Shown one piece after another: positions 17,267 to 26,132 of a DNA stretch of 35,847 nucleotides. The position numbers and the translations under genes are program-made. The stretch spans positions 1 through 35,847 of the forward strand of contig PDZS01000047.1 of NCBI GenBank assembly GCA_002753225.1, in the 5' to 3' direction. The first letter of the stretch is position 1; each line of letters starts with the position of its first letter. Below the pieces are notes generated by a model. The model was not told the origin of the DNA and searched no databases. It saw only the letters and a program-made list of their open reading frames with translations. Source of the stretch: Deltaproteobacteria bacterium YD0425bin51. Its GTDB lineage: Bacteria; Desulfobacterota; Desulfobacteria; Desulfobacterales; YD0425bin51.

Positions 17267-17332
17267 AATCATAATGGTTAACCCACTATTTTTTTGTTTT
17301 GACATTTAATATCACTATTGTAAATATTTAAT

Positions 17333-18832
17333 ATGATAAAAAAATCAAAAAGTCTAAAAGACATTTTAACTTTAAATATTGTAATAGCTATAATATTACC
17401 TGTATTGATAATGGGTTTAGTAATGCTATTAAAATTATCAGATATAAGATCACATGAACTCGCAACAGATAATCCTTCAATTATAAAAGCTCATACATGC
17501 AAAGTTTTATATGAAATTAAAAAAGTTTTTATAATAAGCATGTTATCTTCTACAACATTTGCATTTTTAATGACATTTATAATTTTAAAAAAAATATTTA
17601 GACCATTAATAAAACTTATAAAAGATTCTCAAAGGGTTGCAAATGGAGAATATGACTCTATGCACCCTTCTAAAAATTGTTATAGCGAATTAAAAATACT
17701 TGCTAATACTATCAATGCAATGATTTGGGCAATTAAAGGAAATGAAGAACTGGCGAGCAAAAGTGAAAATAGATATAGGACAATTTTTGACGACACAAAC
17801 CAATGTATATTTCAAACTACTCTTGATGGTAAATTTATTAATGCAAATAAAGCAGCAGCTAAAATGTTTGAGTATAATTCTCCTGAAGAATTAATGATCT
17901 CAATAGATGATATTGGAAAACAAATATATGTGAACCAAGATGATAGAAAACGTATTATTGAAATAATAAAAAAACATGGCTTTGTTGAAAATTTTGAATT
18001 TCAATTTTACACAAAATACAATAAAAAAAAATGGGGTTCAATTAATGTTGTGTCAATTAAAGATTTATCAGGAAATATAATCCATTTTAATGGAATGATT
18101 AATGATATAACTTACCTCAAAGAAACTGAAGAAGAATTACGCCAAAGTGAAATGCGTTATCGTAAGATGGCAGAAGAAAATGCTTATTTATTAGAACAAG
18201 CTAGAAAAGATGCTGAAATAAAAAAACTGTTAATGCAAGAAATTAATCATCGCGTGAAAAATAATCTTTCTGCAATTATTGGCATTTTTTACGCTGAAGA
18301 AAATTATGCTACAAATGAAAGCTTACATATATATCGAAATATTTTAAAGCATATGGCAAACCGAATAAAAGGAATGATGGTAGTACATAATATGCTATCA
18401 GATTCAGAATGGGCGCCTGTACCCTTAAAAACCTTAGCAAATAAAATTATACATGGTGCATTACAAATGCTACCTACAAATAAAGAGGCAATAGTAAATA
18501 TAGAGGGCTCATCTGTTATTAAACTGAGTCCTAAACTATCATGCAATATAGCTATAGTAATTCATGAACTTATAACAAACACAATTAAATACGCCTTTCA
18601 AGAAAGAGAACAAGCTGTAATTAATGTGTCTTTTGATTTAGCAGAAGAAAACAGGGTTCTGTTTCAATTTAAAGATAATGGTCCTGGATATCCAGTTGAT
18701 GTATTAACTTTAAAAAAGCATAATGTAGGATTTTATCTAATTAAAAATCTAGTGCAAATTGATATGGAAGGTCATTTAACTCTCCAAAATAAAAATGGAG
18801 CAATTGTTTTAATAAAATTTAATACTATGTAG
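17333..18832 (+). CDS. Membrane PAS-containing histidine kinase, HisKA_2 family
   Basis: 499 residues. TM1 at about 13-34 and TM2 at about 65-88 enclose a loop of only about 30 residues, so there is little room for a periplasmic ligand domain. A HAMP-like linker (about 88-140) leads to a PAS domain (about 145-265) that is the likely sensor, then a short coiled coil. The kinase core is HisKA_2 type: INHRVKNNL with H306, followed by a HATPase domain with IHELITNTIKYAF and DNGPGYP. No ribosome site precedes the ATG at 17333; the start is kept because it gives a normal N-terminus before TM1. The stop is 9 bases from the receiver-kinase start. Confidence 0.9.
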   Translation: MIKKSKSLKDILTLNIVIAIILPVLIMGLVMLLKLSDIRSHELATDNPSIIKAHTCKVLYEIKKVFIISMLSSTTFAFLMTFIILKKIFRPLIKLIKDSQRVANGEYDSMHPSKNCYSELKILANTINAMIWAIKGNEELASKSENRYRTIFDDTNQCIFQTTLDGKFINANKAAAKMFEYNSPEELMISIDDIGKQIYVNQDDRKRIIEIIKKHGFVENFEFQFYTKYNKKKWGSINVVSIKDLSGNIIHFNGMINDITYLKETEEELRQSEMRYRKMAEENAYLLEQARKDAEIKKLLMQEINHRVKNNLSAIIGIFYAEENYATNESLHIYRNILKHMANRIKGMMVVHNMLSDSEWAPVPLKTLANKIIHGALQMLPTNKEAIVNIEGSSVIKLSPKLSCNIAIVIHELITNTIKYAFQEREQAVINVSFDLAEENRVLFQFKDNGPGYPVDVLTLKKHNVGFYLIKNLVQIDMEGHLTLQNKNGAIVLIKFNTM

Positions 18833-18841
18833 GGGGGTCAT

Positions 18842-19927
18842 ATGAAGAAAGACATTAATGTATTAATTGTTGAAGATGAAACTTTAGTAAGCGATATGAT
18901 CCGGGGAACACTAAAAGAGATAAACTATAATGTTGTCGGCAGAGCTGTAAACGGCTATCAAGCAGTAGAAATGACTCAAAAGTTAAACCCTGACGTTATT
19001 CTTATGGATATAAAGCTTCCAGATATAAGTGGAATTGATGCTACTAAGATGATCTATGAAAAACGCCCTACTCCCATCGTTATGTTATCAGCATATTATA
19101 ATCAAGAATTACTTGAGTCAGCAAGTGAATCAGGCGCTGGAGGATATTTAATTAAACCAGCTAGCCATAGCGAAATGGAACGGACTATTACAATCACAAT
19201 AGACAGATTTCAGGAAACCATGAAGCTAAAAAAATTGAATGAAGATAAAGATAAGTTCTTTTCAATTATTTCCCACGATATAAAAAATCCTTTGTTCTCT
19301 ATGAATGGGTACCTTGGAATAATGACAGAATATATTGATAAATTTAGCAAAGAAAAAATTAAAGACATGACTTTGAATTTAAAAAAGACATATGACAGCT
19401 TTGAAAGATTAATTGATAATCTTCTCTCTTGGTCACGCATGCAAACAGGAATGCTTAAATCTATCCCTAAAACCATAAATCTATATGATATAGCTATAAA
19501 AAACATAAAACTTTTTCAACAAAATGCAGAGCAAAAAGAAATTTTAATTCAGAATGAAATTGAAAACAAAATAGAAGCATACGCTGATTATAATATGGTC
19601 GATACTATTTTTAGAAATCTCATTTCAAATTCTATAAAATTTACAAATAAAGGGGGAACTGTAAAAATTTCAGCTTTACTAAACAAAAATGATATAATAA
19701 TTTCAATCTATGATAATGGAATTGGAATCTCAGAAAAAAACCTAAAAATTTTATTTAAAATAGATTCAAAATGCACTCAAACTGGTACCTCAGGTGAAAA
19801 AGGAACAGGTCTTGGCCTGATTCTTTGCAAAGAATTTGTTGAAAGAAATGGCGGAAGGATCTGGTGTGAAACAGAATTAGGAAAAGGAACAACTTTTTAT
19901 TTTAACTTAAAATCTGGAAATAATTAA
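18842..19927 (+). CDS. Receiver - histidine kinase protein (REC-HisKA-HATPase)
   Basis: A 361-residue soluble two-component protein with the receiver first. The receiver spans residues 4-125 with E11/D12, phospho-acceptor D56 in LMDIKLP and K105 in IKPA. HisKA follows with H145 in SIISHDIKNPL, then a HATPase domain with an N-box region FRNLISNSIKFT, DNGIGIS and GTGLGL. A strong ribosome site (TAGGGGGG) precedes the ATG. The layout suggests that phosphorylation by the upstream HisKA_2 kinase tunes this second kinase, forming a cascade; that is inference from adjacency. The stop overlaps the HD-protein start by one base (TAATG). Confidence 0.93.
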   Translation: MKKDINVLIVEDETLVSDMIRGTLKEINYNVVGRAVNGYQAVEMTQKLNPDVILMDIKLPDISGIDATKMIYEKRPTPIVMLSAYYNQELLESASESGAGGYLIKPASHSEMERTITITIDRFQETMKLKKLNEDKDKFFSIISHDIKNPLFSMNGYLGIMTEYIDKFSKEKIKDMTLNLKKTYDSFERLIDNLLSWSRMQTGMLKSIPKTINLYDIAIKNIKLFQQNAEQKEILIQNEIENKIEAYADYNMVDTIFRNLISNSIKFTNKGGTVKISALLNKNDIIISIYDNGIGISEKNLKILFKIDSKCTQTGTSGEKGTGLGLILCKEFVERNGGRIWCETELGKGTTFYFNLKSGNN

Positions 19928-21132
19928 TGATCAAAAAAGGACTTATAGATAAAATACATGAAGCTGCTAGCATAGAAAGGTGGAACGATTATGTACGTCC
20001 AATTAAATTTACAGAATTGTCTAAGCAAGCTCATAAAATGGCTATTGCCTATGTTATTGCTAAATTTGAAGAACAGGATAAACAAGTAAAAATAGACTGG
20101 CATAAAATTATCCAAGGTGGAATATTTGAATTTCTGCATAGAGTCATGTTAACTGACATAAAACCTCCTGTATTTCATAGAATGATGAAAACAAAAGGGA
20201 AAGAATTAAATGCTTGGGTTTTAAAAAATTTAGATTCTGATCTAAAAGAGGTCAATTTTAATTTTTTAGAGAATTTTAAGCTCTATTTTTATGAACGAGA
20301 TTATGCTTATACAGAAAAAAGGATACTAAAAGCTGCTCACTATTTAGCAACTAATTGGGAATTTAAAATTATTTATCATTCATGCCCCAATATTTATGGA
20401 ATTGAAAACACTAGACAAGAGATTGAAAATGAAATTGAAGATCATTTTGATATAATAGGTGTTCAAAAGATATCTCTCGGTAAAAAATCGTTTGGATTTG
20501 TTGATCTTTGCGGTCAGCTCAGATTTCAAAAAAGATGGGCCAACTCTCCTAGAATACCTAAAACAGATGTTTTAGGACATATGTTAATTGTTGCTTTTTT
20601 ATCTTATTTTTGTTCTGCAGAAAATAATGCTTGTGAAAAAAGAGTATATAACAATTTTTTTTGCGCTCTATTTCATGATTTACCTGAAGTTTTGACAAGA
20701 GATATAATATCTCCAATAAAAAGTTCTGTTGAAGGATTAGATGAAATTATCCATGAATATGAACTTCTTCAATTAGAGCAGAAGATACTCCCTTTAATTC
20801 CGTACAGCTGGCATAAAGAGATAAATTATTTCTTAAATGACCAGTTCCAAAATAAGATAATTGAAGAGGGAAAAATTGTTAAAGGCTTGTCAAATGATGA
20901 CATGGAGAATAAATATAATAAAGATATTTTTAGCCCTATAGACGGAGAAATAATAAGAGCTTGCGACCACTTCTCTGCATTTATAGAAGCATCAATATCA
21001 ATTGCTCATGGAATAAAATCACACCATTTGATAGATGCCAGAAAACAGCTATATGAAAGATATAAAAACAAACAGATTTCAAATATAAATTTCGGACAGC
21101 TTTTTGATTTTTTTACTGATGAAGCGACATAG
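19927..21132 (+). CDS. HD-domain (YfbR-like) phosphohydrolase with a degenerate N-terminal HD copy
   Basis: 401 residues, cytoplasmic. The second half has a complete HD-type metal site: H218, H250-D251 in FHDLPEVLTRD, D259 and D347 in ACDHFSAF. YfbR-like proteins are 5'-deoxynucleotidases, and other HD proteins cleave phosphodiesters, so the reaction is not fixed. The first half looks like a duplicated copy: R18-W19 and H36 align with R203-W204 and H218, but the HD pair is replaced (FEFLHRVMLTDI against FHDLPEVLTRDI). It overlaps the receiver-kinase gene by one base, implying coupled translation and a possible role as effector of that pathway. Confidence 0.8.
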   Translation: MIKKGLIDKIHEAASIERWNDYVRPIKFTELSKQAHKMAIAYVIAKFEEQDKQVKIDWHKIIQGGIFEFLHRVMLTDIKPPVFHRMMKTKGKELNAWVLKNLDSDLKEVNFNFLENFKLYFYERDYAYTEKRILKAAHYLATNWEFKIIYHSCPNIYGIENTRQEIENEIEDHFDIIGVQKISLGKKSFGFVDLCGQLRFQKRWANSPRIPKTDVLGHMLIVAFLSYFCSAENNACEKRVYNNFFCALFHDLPEVLTRDIISPIKSSVEGLDEIIHEYELLQLEQKILPLIPYSWHKEINYFLNDQFQNKIIEEGKIVKGLSNDDMENKYNKDIFSPIDGEIIRACDHFSAFIEASISIAHGIKSHHLIDARKQLYERYKNKQISNINFGQLFDFFTDEAT

Positions 21133-21313
21133 AAAAAATAAAGAAAAAATATGCCACTGCTGTAAGACGGATAATCTTTTCTGCTGGAATTGCAGATGTG
21201 GATTTAGTATCTGTCAGAAGTGTATGGAAGAAAATTTTTGGGGCATGTCATGCAATGGGATAACATGGCGTTGCCCTGATTGCGATGAACAAAATGGATT
21301 AGGGAACCAGTAA
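21119..21313 (+). CDS. Small cysteine-rich zinc-ribbon-like protein
   Basis: 64 residues from the ATG at 21119; a TTG at 21104 would add five. Neither start has a clear ribosome site, and both lie inside the end of the HD gene, so translation is probably coupled. Nine cysteines fall in pairs: CHCC, CWNCRC, CQKC, a single C, and CPDC near the end. This fits one or two zinc-binding ribbons. The basic N-terminus (MKRHRKNKEK) could contact nucleic acid or membrane. I do not recognise a family. It ends 5 bases from the convergent ETF-alpha fusion gene. Confidence 0.65.
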   Translation: MKRHRKNKEKICHCCKTDNLFCWNCRCGFSICQKCMEENFWGMSCNGITWRCPDCDEQNGLGNQ

Positions 21314-21318
21314 AAAAT

Positions 21319-22890
21319 TTATGGAGTGTATAGAACAACTATACATTTTGTATCCGCATCAGATAAACTTTGTAGCTTATGAGGAATCTCTGAATTAAAA
21401 TGTATTGACTCTCCCTGTTTTAAATGATGTGGTTTATTCCCAAGAGTTAACTCAAGATCTCCTTCAGTAACAAAAATGAACTCCTCCCCTTCATGTTTGT
21501 AAGCAACAGGCTTATGTGACTGCATAGGTTCAATAGCAATCATAAATGCTCTCAAATGCTCATTTGCAGCTCCAGGAGTCAATGTTTGATAAGAATAATT
21601 TTTAGTCCTTCTTGTAAAAGCCTCAATTCTTTGATCTCTTATCATGTTTTTTTCTTCATCCCTAAGAAATGCACTTGGGTCAACTTTTAAAGCTCTAGAT
21701 AGTCTCAACACAAAGCCAACTGAAGGAATAATTTCATCATTTTCAACTTGATTTATAAATTCTGGAGATTGATTTGTGGCTTGGCAAAGATCTTCTATAG
21801 TTAAATTATGGGATTCTCTTATTTTCCTGATTTTTGCTCCAATGCCATGTTCTAATTTTGATGTTTTATCTTGACATATCGCAGTAGTAAGTTTGCGCAT
21901 GGTTAACTCATTTATCTTATTTGTCAAAATAGGCAAAAATATTTTTGCATCACATACAATACCAATATCTGCAATTTGAAAAATAGGAGAGTTACGATCC
22001 CGATTTATTGCTACTATATTTTTTGATCCTATAATTCCTGCAGTATATTGAATTGCGCCTGAAGTACCTATCGAAAAAAGAAGGTTTGGTTTGATATTTT
22101 TCCCTGTCTGCCCAATCAAACGTTCTTCTTCAACCCAATGATTTAAAATAGGAGGTCTTGTTGAAGCAATCTCTGCTCCTAGCGATCTTGACAAATCTCT
22201 TGCTAAACCAAATCCTTCTAAACTTCCTAGTCCTGCACCTCCAACCACAACTATTTCTGAATCCTCTAATCTATGACATTTAGTCTCAGCATCATGTGAC
22301 AAAAGCTTTATTTTAGAAGTTAAGTTTAAATCTATATCTATTTTTTGAATTGTTCCTGGAACTCCTTTTACTTCAACAGATTTAAGCTCATGGGATAATA
22401 CAGTTGCAAAAGAAGTTGAAACATTATTTGAATAAGTAATTTCAGCCATAACTTCACCACCCCATGAAGGACAGGAAGCTATAATCTTTTCATCTTTGAT
22501 TTTAAAATCAACACAATGGGCAATTAGCCCTGAATTATTTCTTCTTGCCACAATAGCGGATAATTCCTTACTAAAATCGCTAAGGCTAAACATTACTATT
22601 TTAGGACTTTTGTTTAAAACAAGCTTAAATAATGCTTCAGAATATATATCAGCTCTATAAGAATCAAATGCAGAATTAGTTATTATATATATTAAGTCTC
22701 CTCCATGATTTATGCACCGCTCTATTTTTTTATTCAATTCATTATCATGGACCGGAGCAAATAAAATAGCAGCAGTCTTTCCAGATACTAATCTTGACAA
22801 TTCATAAGCTTTGCTTATAACCTTAAGAGATAATTCAAAAAAATGATCATTTCTCAAATCACAAATTACCCAAAATTCATTTGTTCCCAT
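21319..22890 (-). CDS. etfA: ETF alpha subunit fused to XRE helix-turn-helix and cupin domains
   Basis: 523 residues. Positions 1-335 are an electron transfer flavoprotein alpha subunit. The C-terminal FAD domain shows the conserved GQTGKNIKPNLLFSIGTSGAIQYTAG-type segment (260-285, given here in part as GQTGK...SGAIQ) and NIVAINRD...PIFQIADIGIVCD. Residues 349-405 form an XRE-type helix-turn-helix. Residues 445-522 form a small cupin with a KHEGEEF...TEG motif (H466, E469/E470) and PH at 503-504. XRE-cupin proteins are normally stand-alone regulators. The frame is continuous across the junction, so this is not two overlapping genes. As last gene of the thiolase operon, it may tie flavin redox state or acyl-CoA oxidation to transcription. 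Confidence 0.92.
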   Translation of the reverse strand: MGTNEFWVICDLRNDHFFELSLKVISKAYELSRLVSGKTAAILFAPVHDNELNKKIERCINHGGDLIYIITNSAFDSYRADIYSEALFKLVLNKSPKIVMFSLSDFSKELSAIVARRNNSGLIAHCVDFKIKDEKIIASCPSWGGEVMAEITYSNNVSTSFATVLSHELKSVEVKGVPGTIQKIDIDLNLTSKIKLLSHDAETKCHRLEDSEIVVVGGAGLGSLEGFGLARDLSRSLGAEIASTRPPILNHWVEEERLIGQTGKNIKPNLLFSIGTSGAIQYTAGIIGSKNIVAINRDRNSPIFQIADIGIVCDAKIFLPILTNKINELTMRKLTTAICQDKTSKLEHGIGAKIRKIRESHNLTIEDLCQATNQSPEFINQVENDEIIPSVGFVLRLSRALKVDPSAFLRDEEKNMIRDQRIEAFTRRTKNYSYQTLTPGAANEHLRAFMIAIEPMQSHKPVAYKHEGEEFIFVTEGDLELTLGNKPHHLKQGESIHFNSEIPHKLQSLSDADTKCIVVLYTP

Positions 22891-22894
22891 ATAT

Positions 22895-23668
22895 TTAAAC
22901 TAATAATCCTTTTTCAATAAGCTTATCAATAAGTTTTTGAACCTGTTCTTCAGGTTTTCCATTTATAAATTCACATTTTCTATCTTTAGTTACTTTTTTC
23001 ACAGAAAGAACTATTGTAGGAGAACCTCTTTTCCCTACACTATCTTGAGATAAATTTAAATCGTTTAAGTTCCATACAGTAATTAATTTTTCATCAAATG
23101 ATTCTTTTATGCCTAAAAGCCCAATGTCTCTGGGAATGTTTGCCATATGATGAATAGTAAATGCTCCTGGCAATTCTACTTCAAAACTTTCTTTAATTCC
23201 GTCCATAGTACGTTCTACATTTGCAAATCCTCCAGATAATTTTATTTTTTGGGCATAAGTAATTAAAGGTATATCTAAAAGAGTAGCAGTTTGTGGTCCA
23301 ACATGACCTGTATCGCTGTCAAATGTCCTAGTCCCAAATAAAACCAAATCGAATGGGGAAAGTTTTTTTATTGCAGAAGCAAGAATAGTAGACGTAGCCA
23401 AGGTATCTGACCCAGAAATAGAAGGATCGCAGACAAGTACTCCCCTGTCTGCTCCCATTGCCATTGCTTCATATATTGCAAAGCTTATCTCTTTTGGTCC
23501 CATTGAAATAACAGTAACAGTTCCTTTTTCTAAACTTTCCTTAAGTAAAAAAGCCATCTCCAAAGCTTGTCGATCAAAAGGATTTAATTCACTAAATTCA
23601 GATGATCTTACGCTCCCTGAATATTCTGGTTTTATTATTACTGATTTAATACAAACAATTATATGCAT
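22895..23668 (-). CDS. etfB: Electron transfer flavoprotein beta subunit
   Basis: 257 residues, typical ETF-beta/FixA length. Landmarks include the N-terminal MHIIVCIKSV strand, the NPFDRQALEMA segment near residue 29 and the AMAMGADRGVLV region near 92. The GTRTFDSDTGHVGPQTATLLDIP stretch (in part FDSDTGHVGPQ, about 113-140) forms the AMP-binding fold in related proteins. It pairs with the ETF-alpha fusion encoded 4 bases downstream to pass electrons from the acyl-CoA dehydrogenase to the quinone pool or another acceptor. No ETF:quinone oxidoreductase is visible in the window. Confidence 0.95.
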   Translation of the reverse strand: MHIIVCIKSVIIKPEYSGSVRSSEFSELNPFDRQALEMAFLLKESLEKGTVTVISMGPKEISFAIYEAMAMGADRGVLVCDPSISGSDTLATSTILASAIKKLSPFDLVLFGTRTFDSDTGHVGPQTATLLDIPLITYAQKIKLSGGFANVERTMDGIKESFEVELPGAFTIHHMANIPRDIGLLGIKESFDEKLITVWNLNDLNLSQDSVGKRGSPTIVLSVKKVTKDRKCEFINGKPEEQVQKLIDKLIEKGLLV

Positions 23669-23677
23669 GATTAAAAA

Positions 23678-24820
23678 TTATCCTTCCAAAACACTTCTTG
23701 CTATAACCATTCTATGTATTTCGGCTGTTCCTTCATATATTCTAGTTACCCTTGCATCACGGTAATAACGCTCCACAGCATAGGATTTTGAATAACCATA
23801 TCCGCCATGAATTTGAATAGCCATATCACAAACCTTACTTGATGTTTCAGATGCAAAAAGTTTAGCTATTGCTGCTTCTTTAGAAAAAGGCTTCCCAGCA
23901 TCCCTAAGTCGCGCTGCCTGATATATTAATAAACGTGAAGCTTCTATTTCAGTTGCCATATCAGCAATCATCATCTGAATAGCTTGATGCTTAGCTATGG
24001 GCACATTAAACTGTCTTCTCTCTTTTGCGTATTTTACAGCTTCTTCAAATGCAGCAACAGAAATGCCAAGAGCCTGAGCAGCTATTCCAATTCTTCCTGT
24101 ATCTAATGCAGTAAGTCCGATTGTAAGGCCCATTCCCTCTTTGCCGAGCAGATTGGTTATGGGAACACGGCAATCTGATAAACGGATAGAGCTTACAGGA
24201 TTTGCCCTCATCCCGCTTAAATCTTCTAAATCGCCTACAATAAATCCTGGGGTGCCCCGCTCTGCTACAATAACACTTATTCCTTTTCTACCTGCTTCAG
24301 GATTTGTACGAGCAAAAATCAAACAAGTATCTGCTATTCCACCATTTGTTACAAATACTTTATTTGCATTTAAGATATAAAAATCACCATCTTTAATTGC
24401 AGTAGCCTCGATCCCAGAAGCATCAGAACCTGCATTTGGCTCTGTTAAACAAAAAGCTCCTATGCGCTCCCCTCTTGCAAGAGGAGGTATCCATTTGTTT
24501 TTCTGTACTTCATTTCCAAATGCAAGTATAGGATATACAGAAACACTGTTATGGACAGTTACGCAAAGACCAAGCCCCCCGCATGCTTTTGATATTTCTT
24601 CAATAATAATAACATAGCTTAAAGTATCTAAACCAGCGCCTCCTAATTCTTTAGGAACTTGAATCCCAAAATATCCTAATTTCCCCATTTTTTCAGCAAT
24701 ATCCCAGGGGAATCTTGCTTCCTGGTCTAAATCTTTTGCAACAGGCAAAATCTCTTTTTCACAAAAACTTTTTATAGACCTTCTTACTGCTCTATTTTTT
24801 TCAGATAAAAGCGCATCCAT
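23678..24820 (-). CDS. Acyl-CoA dehydrogenase
   Basis: 380 residues, full length for the FAD-dependent family that oxidises acyl-CoA to trans-2-enoyl-CoA. Signatures: FCLTEPNAGSDA (about 128-140) contacting FAD and substrate, the substrate-pocket region DTGRIGIAAQALG, and the C-terminal IHGGYGYSKSYAVERYYRDAR-type segment (in part IHGGYGYS). The catalytic base is E363 in IYEGTAEI, the position used by medium- and short-chain members. The gene follows the thiolase by 5 bases and precedes etfB by 9, so electrons should go to the co-encoded ETF. Chain-length preference cannot be read by eye. Confidence 0.95.
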   Translation of the reverse strand: MDALLSEKNRAVRRSIKSFCEKEILPVAKDLDQEARFPWDIAEKMGKLGYFGIQVPKELGGAGLDTLSYVIIIEEISKACGGLGLCVTVHNSVSVYPILAFGNEVQKNKWIPPLARGERIGAFCLTEPNAGSDASGIEATAIKDGDFYILNANKVFVTNGGIADTCLIFARTNPEAGRKGISVIVAERGTPGFIVGDLEDLSGMRANPVSSIRLSDCRVPITNLLGKEGMGLTIGLTALDTGRIGIAAQALGISVAAFEEAVKYAKERRQFNVPIAKHQAIQMMIADMATEIEASRLLIYQAARLRDAGKPFSKEAAIAKLFASETSSKVCDMAIQIHGGYGYSKSYAVERYYRDARVTRIYEGTAEIHRMVIARSVLEG

Positions 24821-24825
24821 GTTAT

Positions 24826-25998
24826 CTACCTATGAACAATCATTGCAACAGCTTCACCGCCTCCAAGGCAGAGAGAAGCAAGTCCTGTCTTTTTATCCTG
24901 CCGAATCATTTCATGTAAAAGAGTAACAAGCACCCTGCATCCGCTAGCTCCTATAGGATGGCCTAATGCTACGCTTCCTCCATTTACGTTAACTTTATTT
25001 ATATCTAAAGAAAGCTCCTTTAAAACTGCAACTGTAGAACCGCTGAAAGCTTCATTAATTTCAAACAGGTCAACTTGCTCTTTCGTAATACCTTCTTTCT
25101 TTAAACATTTTGGAATTGCCCAAATAGGTGCGACTAAAACATATTTCATATCAATACCGTATGAAGCCTGAGAACCTATCTTTGCAAGTATATTTAAACC
25201 CAGTTCTTTTGCTTTTTCATAAGACATTACAACTACAGCAGAAGCGCCATCGCTTATAACCGAAGCATTACCAGCAGTAGTTACCCCATCTTTTTTAAAA
25301 GCGGGCTTCATTTTTGAAAGTAGTTCAAAACTAGTTTCTCTAGGGCATTCATCTTGAGCAAATAAAATATCTCCTTTTTTTTGAGATATTTTAACAGGAA
25401 TAATTTCTGATGTAAACTTTCCTGTTTTAATTGATTCCAAAGCCCGTTTATAAGTCAAGTCAGCATATCGATCTTGATCTTCCCGTCCCACATTAAACCT
25501 TTCAGAGCATAACTCATTTGATATACCCATATGAAAGTCATTGACAATATCCCAAAGTCCATCATGCACCATATGATCTTCAATCTTGCCTGTTCCCATT
25601 CTATAGCCGAATCTAGCCTTATCCAGATAATATGGAGCCATGCTCATATTTTCCATCCCTCCTGCAACAACAACATCAGCATCTCCTAATTGGACTGCTT
25701 GAGCTGCAAGCATAACAGCCTTTAGGGCTGACCCGCAAACCTTATTGACAGTTATACATTCTGTTTCCCAAGGCATTTTAGCTAAAACTGCTGCCTGTTT
25801 TGCAGGGTTTTGTCCATATCCGCATGGCAAAACCATTCCCATAATTACTTCATTTACGTCTTCTTTTTTGATGTTTGCTCTTTTTACAGCTTCCTCAATA
25901 ACAATAGCCCCAAGCTGAGTAGCTCCAGTTCCAGCTAAAGTACCATTAAAACTTCCCAGCGCTGTTCTAACAGCGCTGACAATAACAGCTTCTTTCAT
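24826..25998 (-). CDS. Acetyl-CoA acetyltransferase (thiolase)
   Basis: 390 residues, usual for the biosynthetic/degradative thiolase family. The nucleophile is C88 in NKVCGSALKA, with H347 in GGSVALGHPIGASG and second Cys C377 in SLCLGGGEA. It condenses two acetyl-CoA to acetoacetyl-CoA or cleaves 3-ketoacyl-CoA. The ribosome site is AGGGGG. It leads the operon thiolase-acyl-CoA dehydrogenase-etfB-etfA fusion. Whether it serves fatty-acid breakdown or feeds the neighbouring PKS/NRPS is not decided by the sequence; the intergenic promoter argues that it can be transcribed independently. Confidence 0.95.
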   Translation of the reverse strand: MKEAVIVSAVRTALGSFNGTLAGTGATQLGAIVIEEAVKRANIKKEDVNEVIMGMVLPCGYGQNPAKQAAVLAKMPWETECITVNKVCGSALKAVMLAAQAVQLGDADVVVAGGMENMSMAPYYLDKARFGYRMGTGKIEDHMVHDGLWDIVNDFHMGISNELCSERFNVGREDQDRYADLTYKRALESIKTGKFTSEIIPVKISQKKGDILFAQDECPRETSFELLSKMKPAFKKDGVTTAGNASVISDGASAVVVMSYEKAKELGLNILAKIGSQASYGIDMKYVLVAPIWAIPKCLKKEGITKEQVDLFEINEAFSGSTVAVLKELSLDINKVNVNGGSVALGHPIGASGCRVLVTLLHEMIRQDKKTGLASLCLGGGEAVAMIVHR

Positions 25999-26057
25999 AA
26001 TCCCCCTATCTCTTTAATATAATATTTTGTTTCTATTTATTTTTGTTTTAAAAAAAT

Positions 26058-26086
26058 ATGATAGAATAGACAGTAAAATTTTGCAA
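26058..26086 (-). promoter_or_regulatory. Candidate promoter of the thiolase-ETF operon
   Basis: On the minus strand TTGCAA (26086-26081) and TATCAT (26063-26058) are 17 bases apart, about 60 bases before the thiolase ATG, in the 134-base gap after the PKS/NRPS stop. The -10 is close to consensus and the -35 moderate. The rest of the gap is AT-rich with no other signal I can support. Confidence 0.4.
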
Positions 26087-26132
26087 TAAGCTTGATGGCG
26101 TATAAGCAATTCTGATTTTGGATTCTAGAATT

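Noticed and set aside
17299..17327. TTGACA followed after 16 bases by TAAATA ahead of the 17333 kinase
   Set aside because: Transcription would begin at or just after the ATG, so unless the message is leaderless this is probably a chance match in AT-rich DNA.
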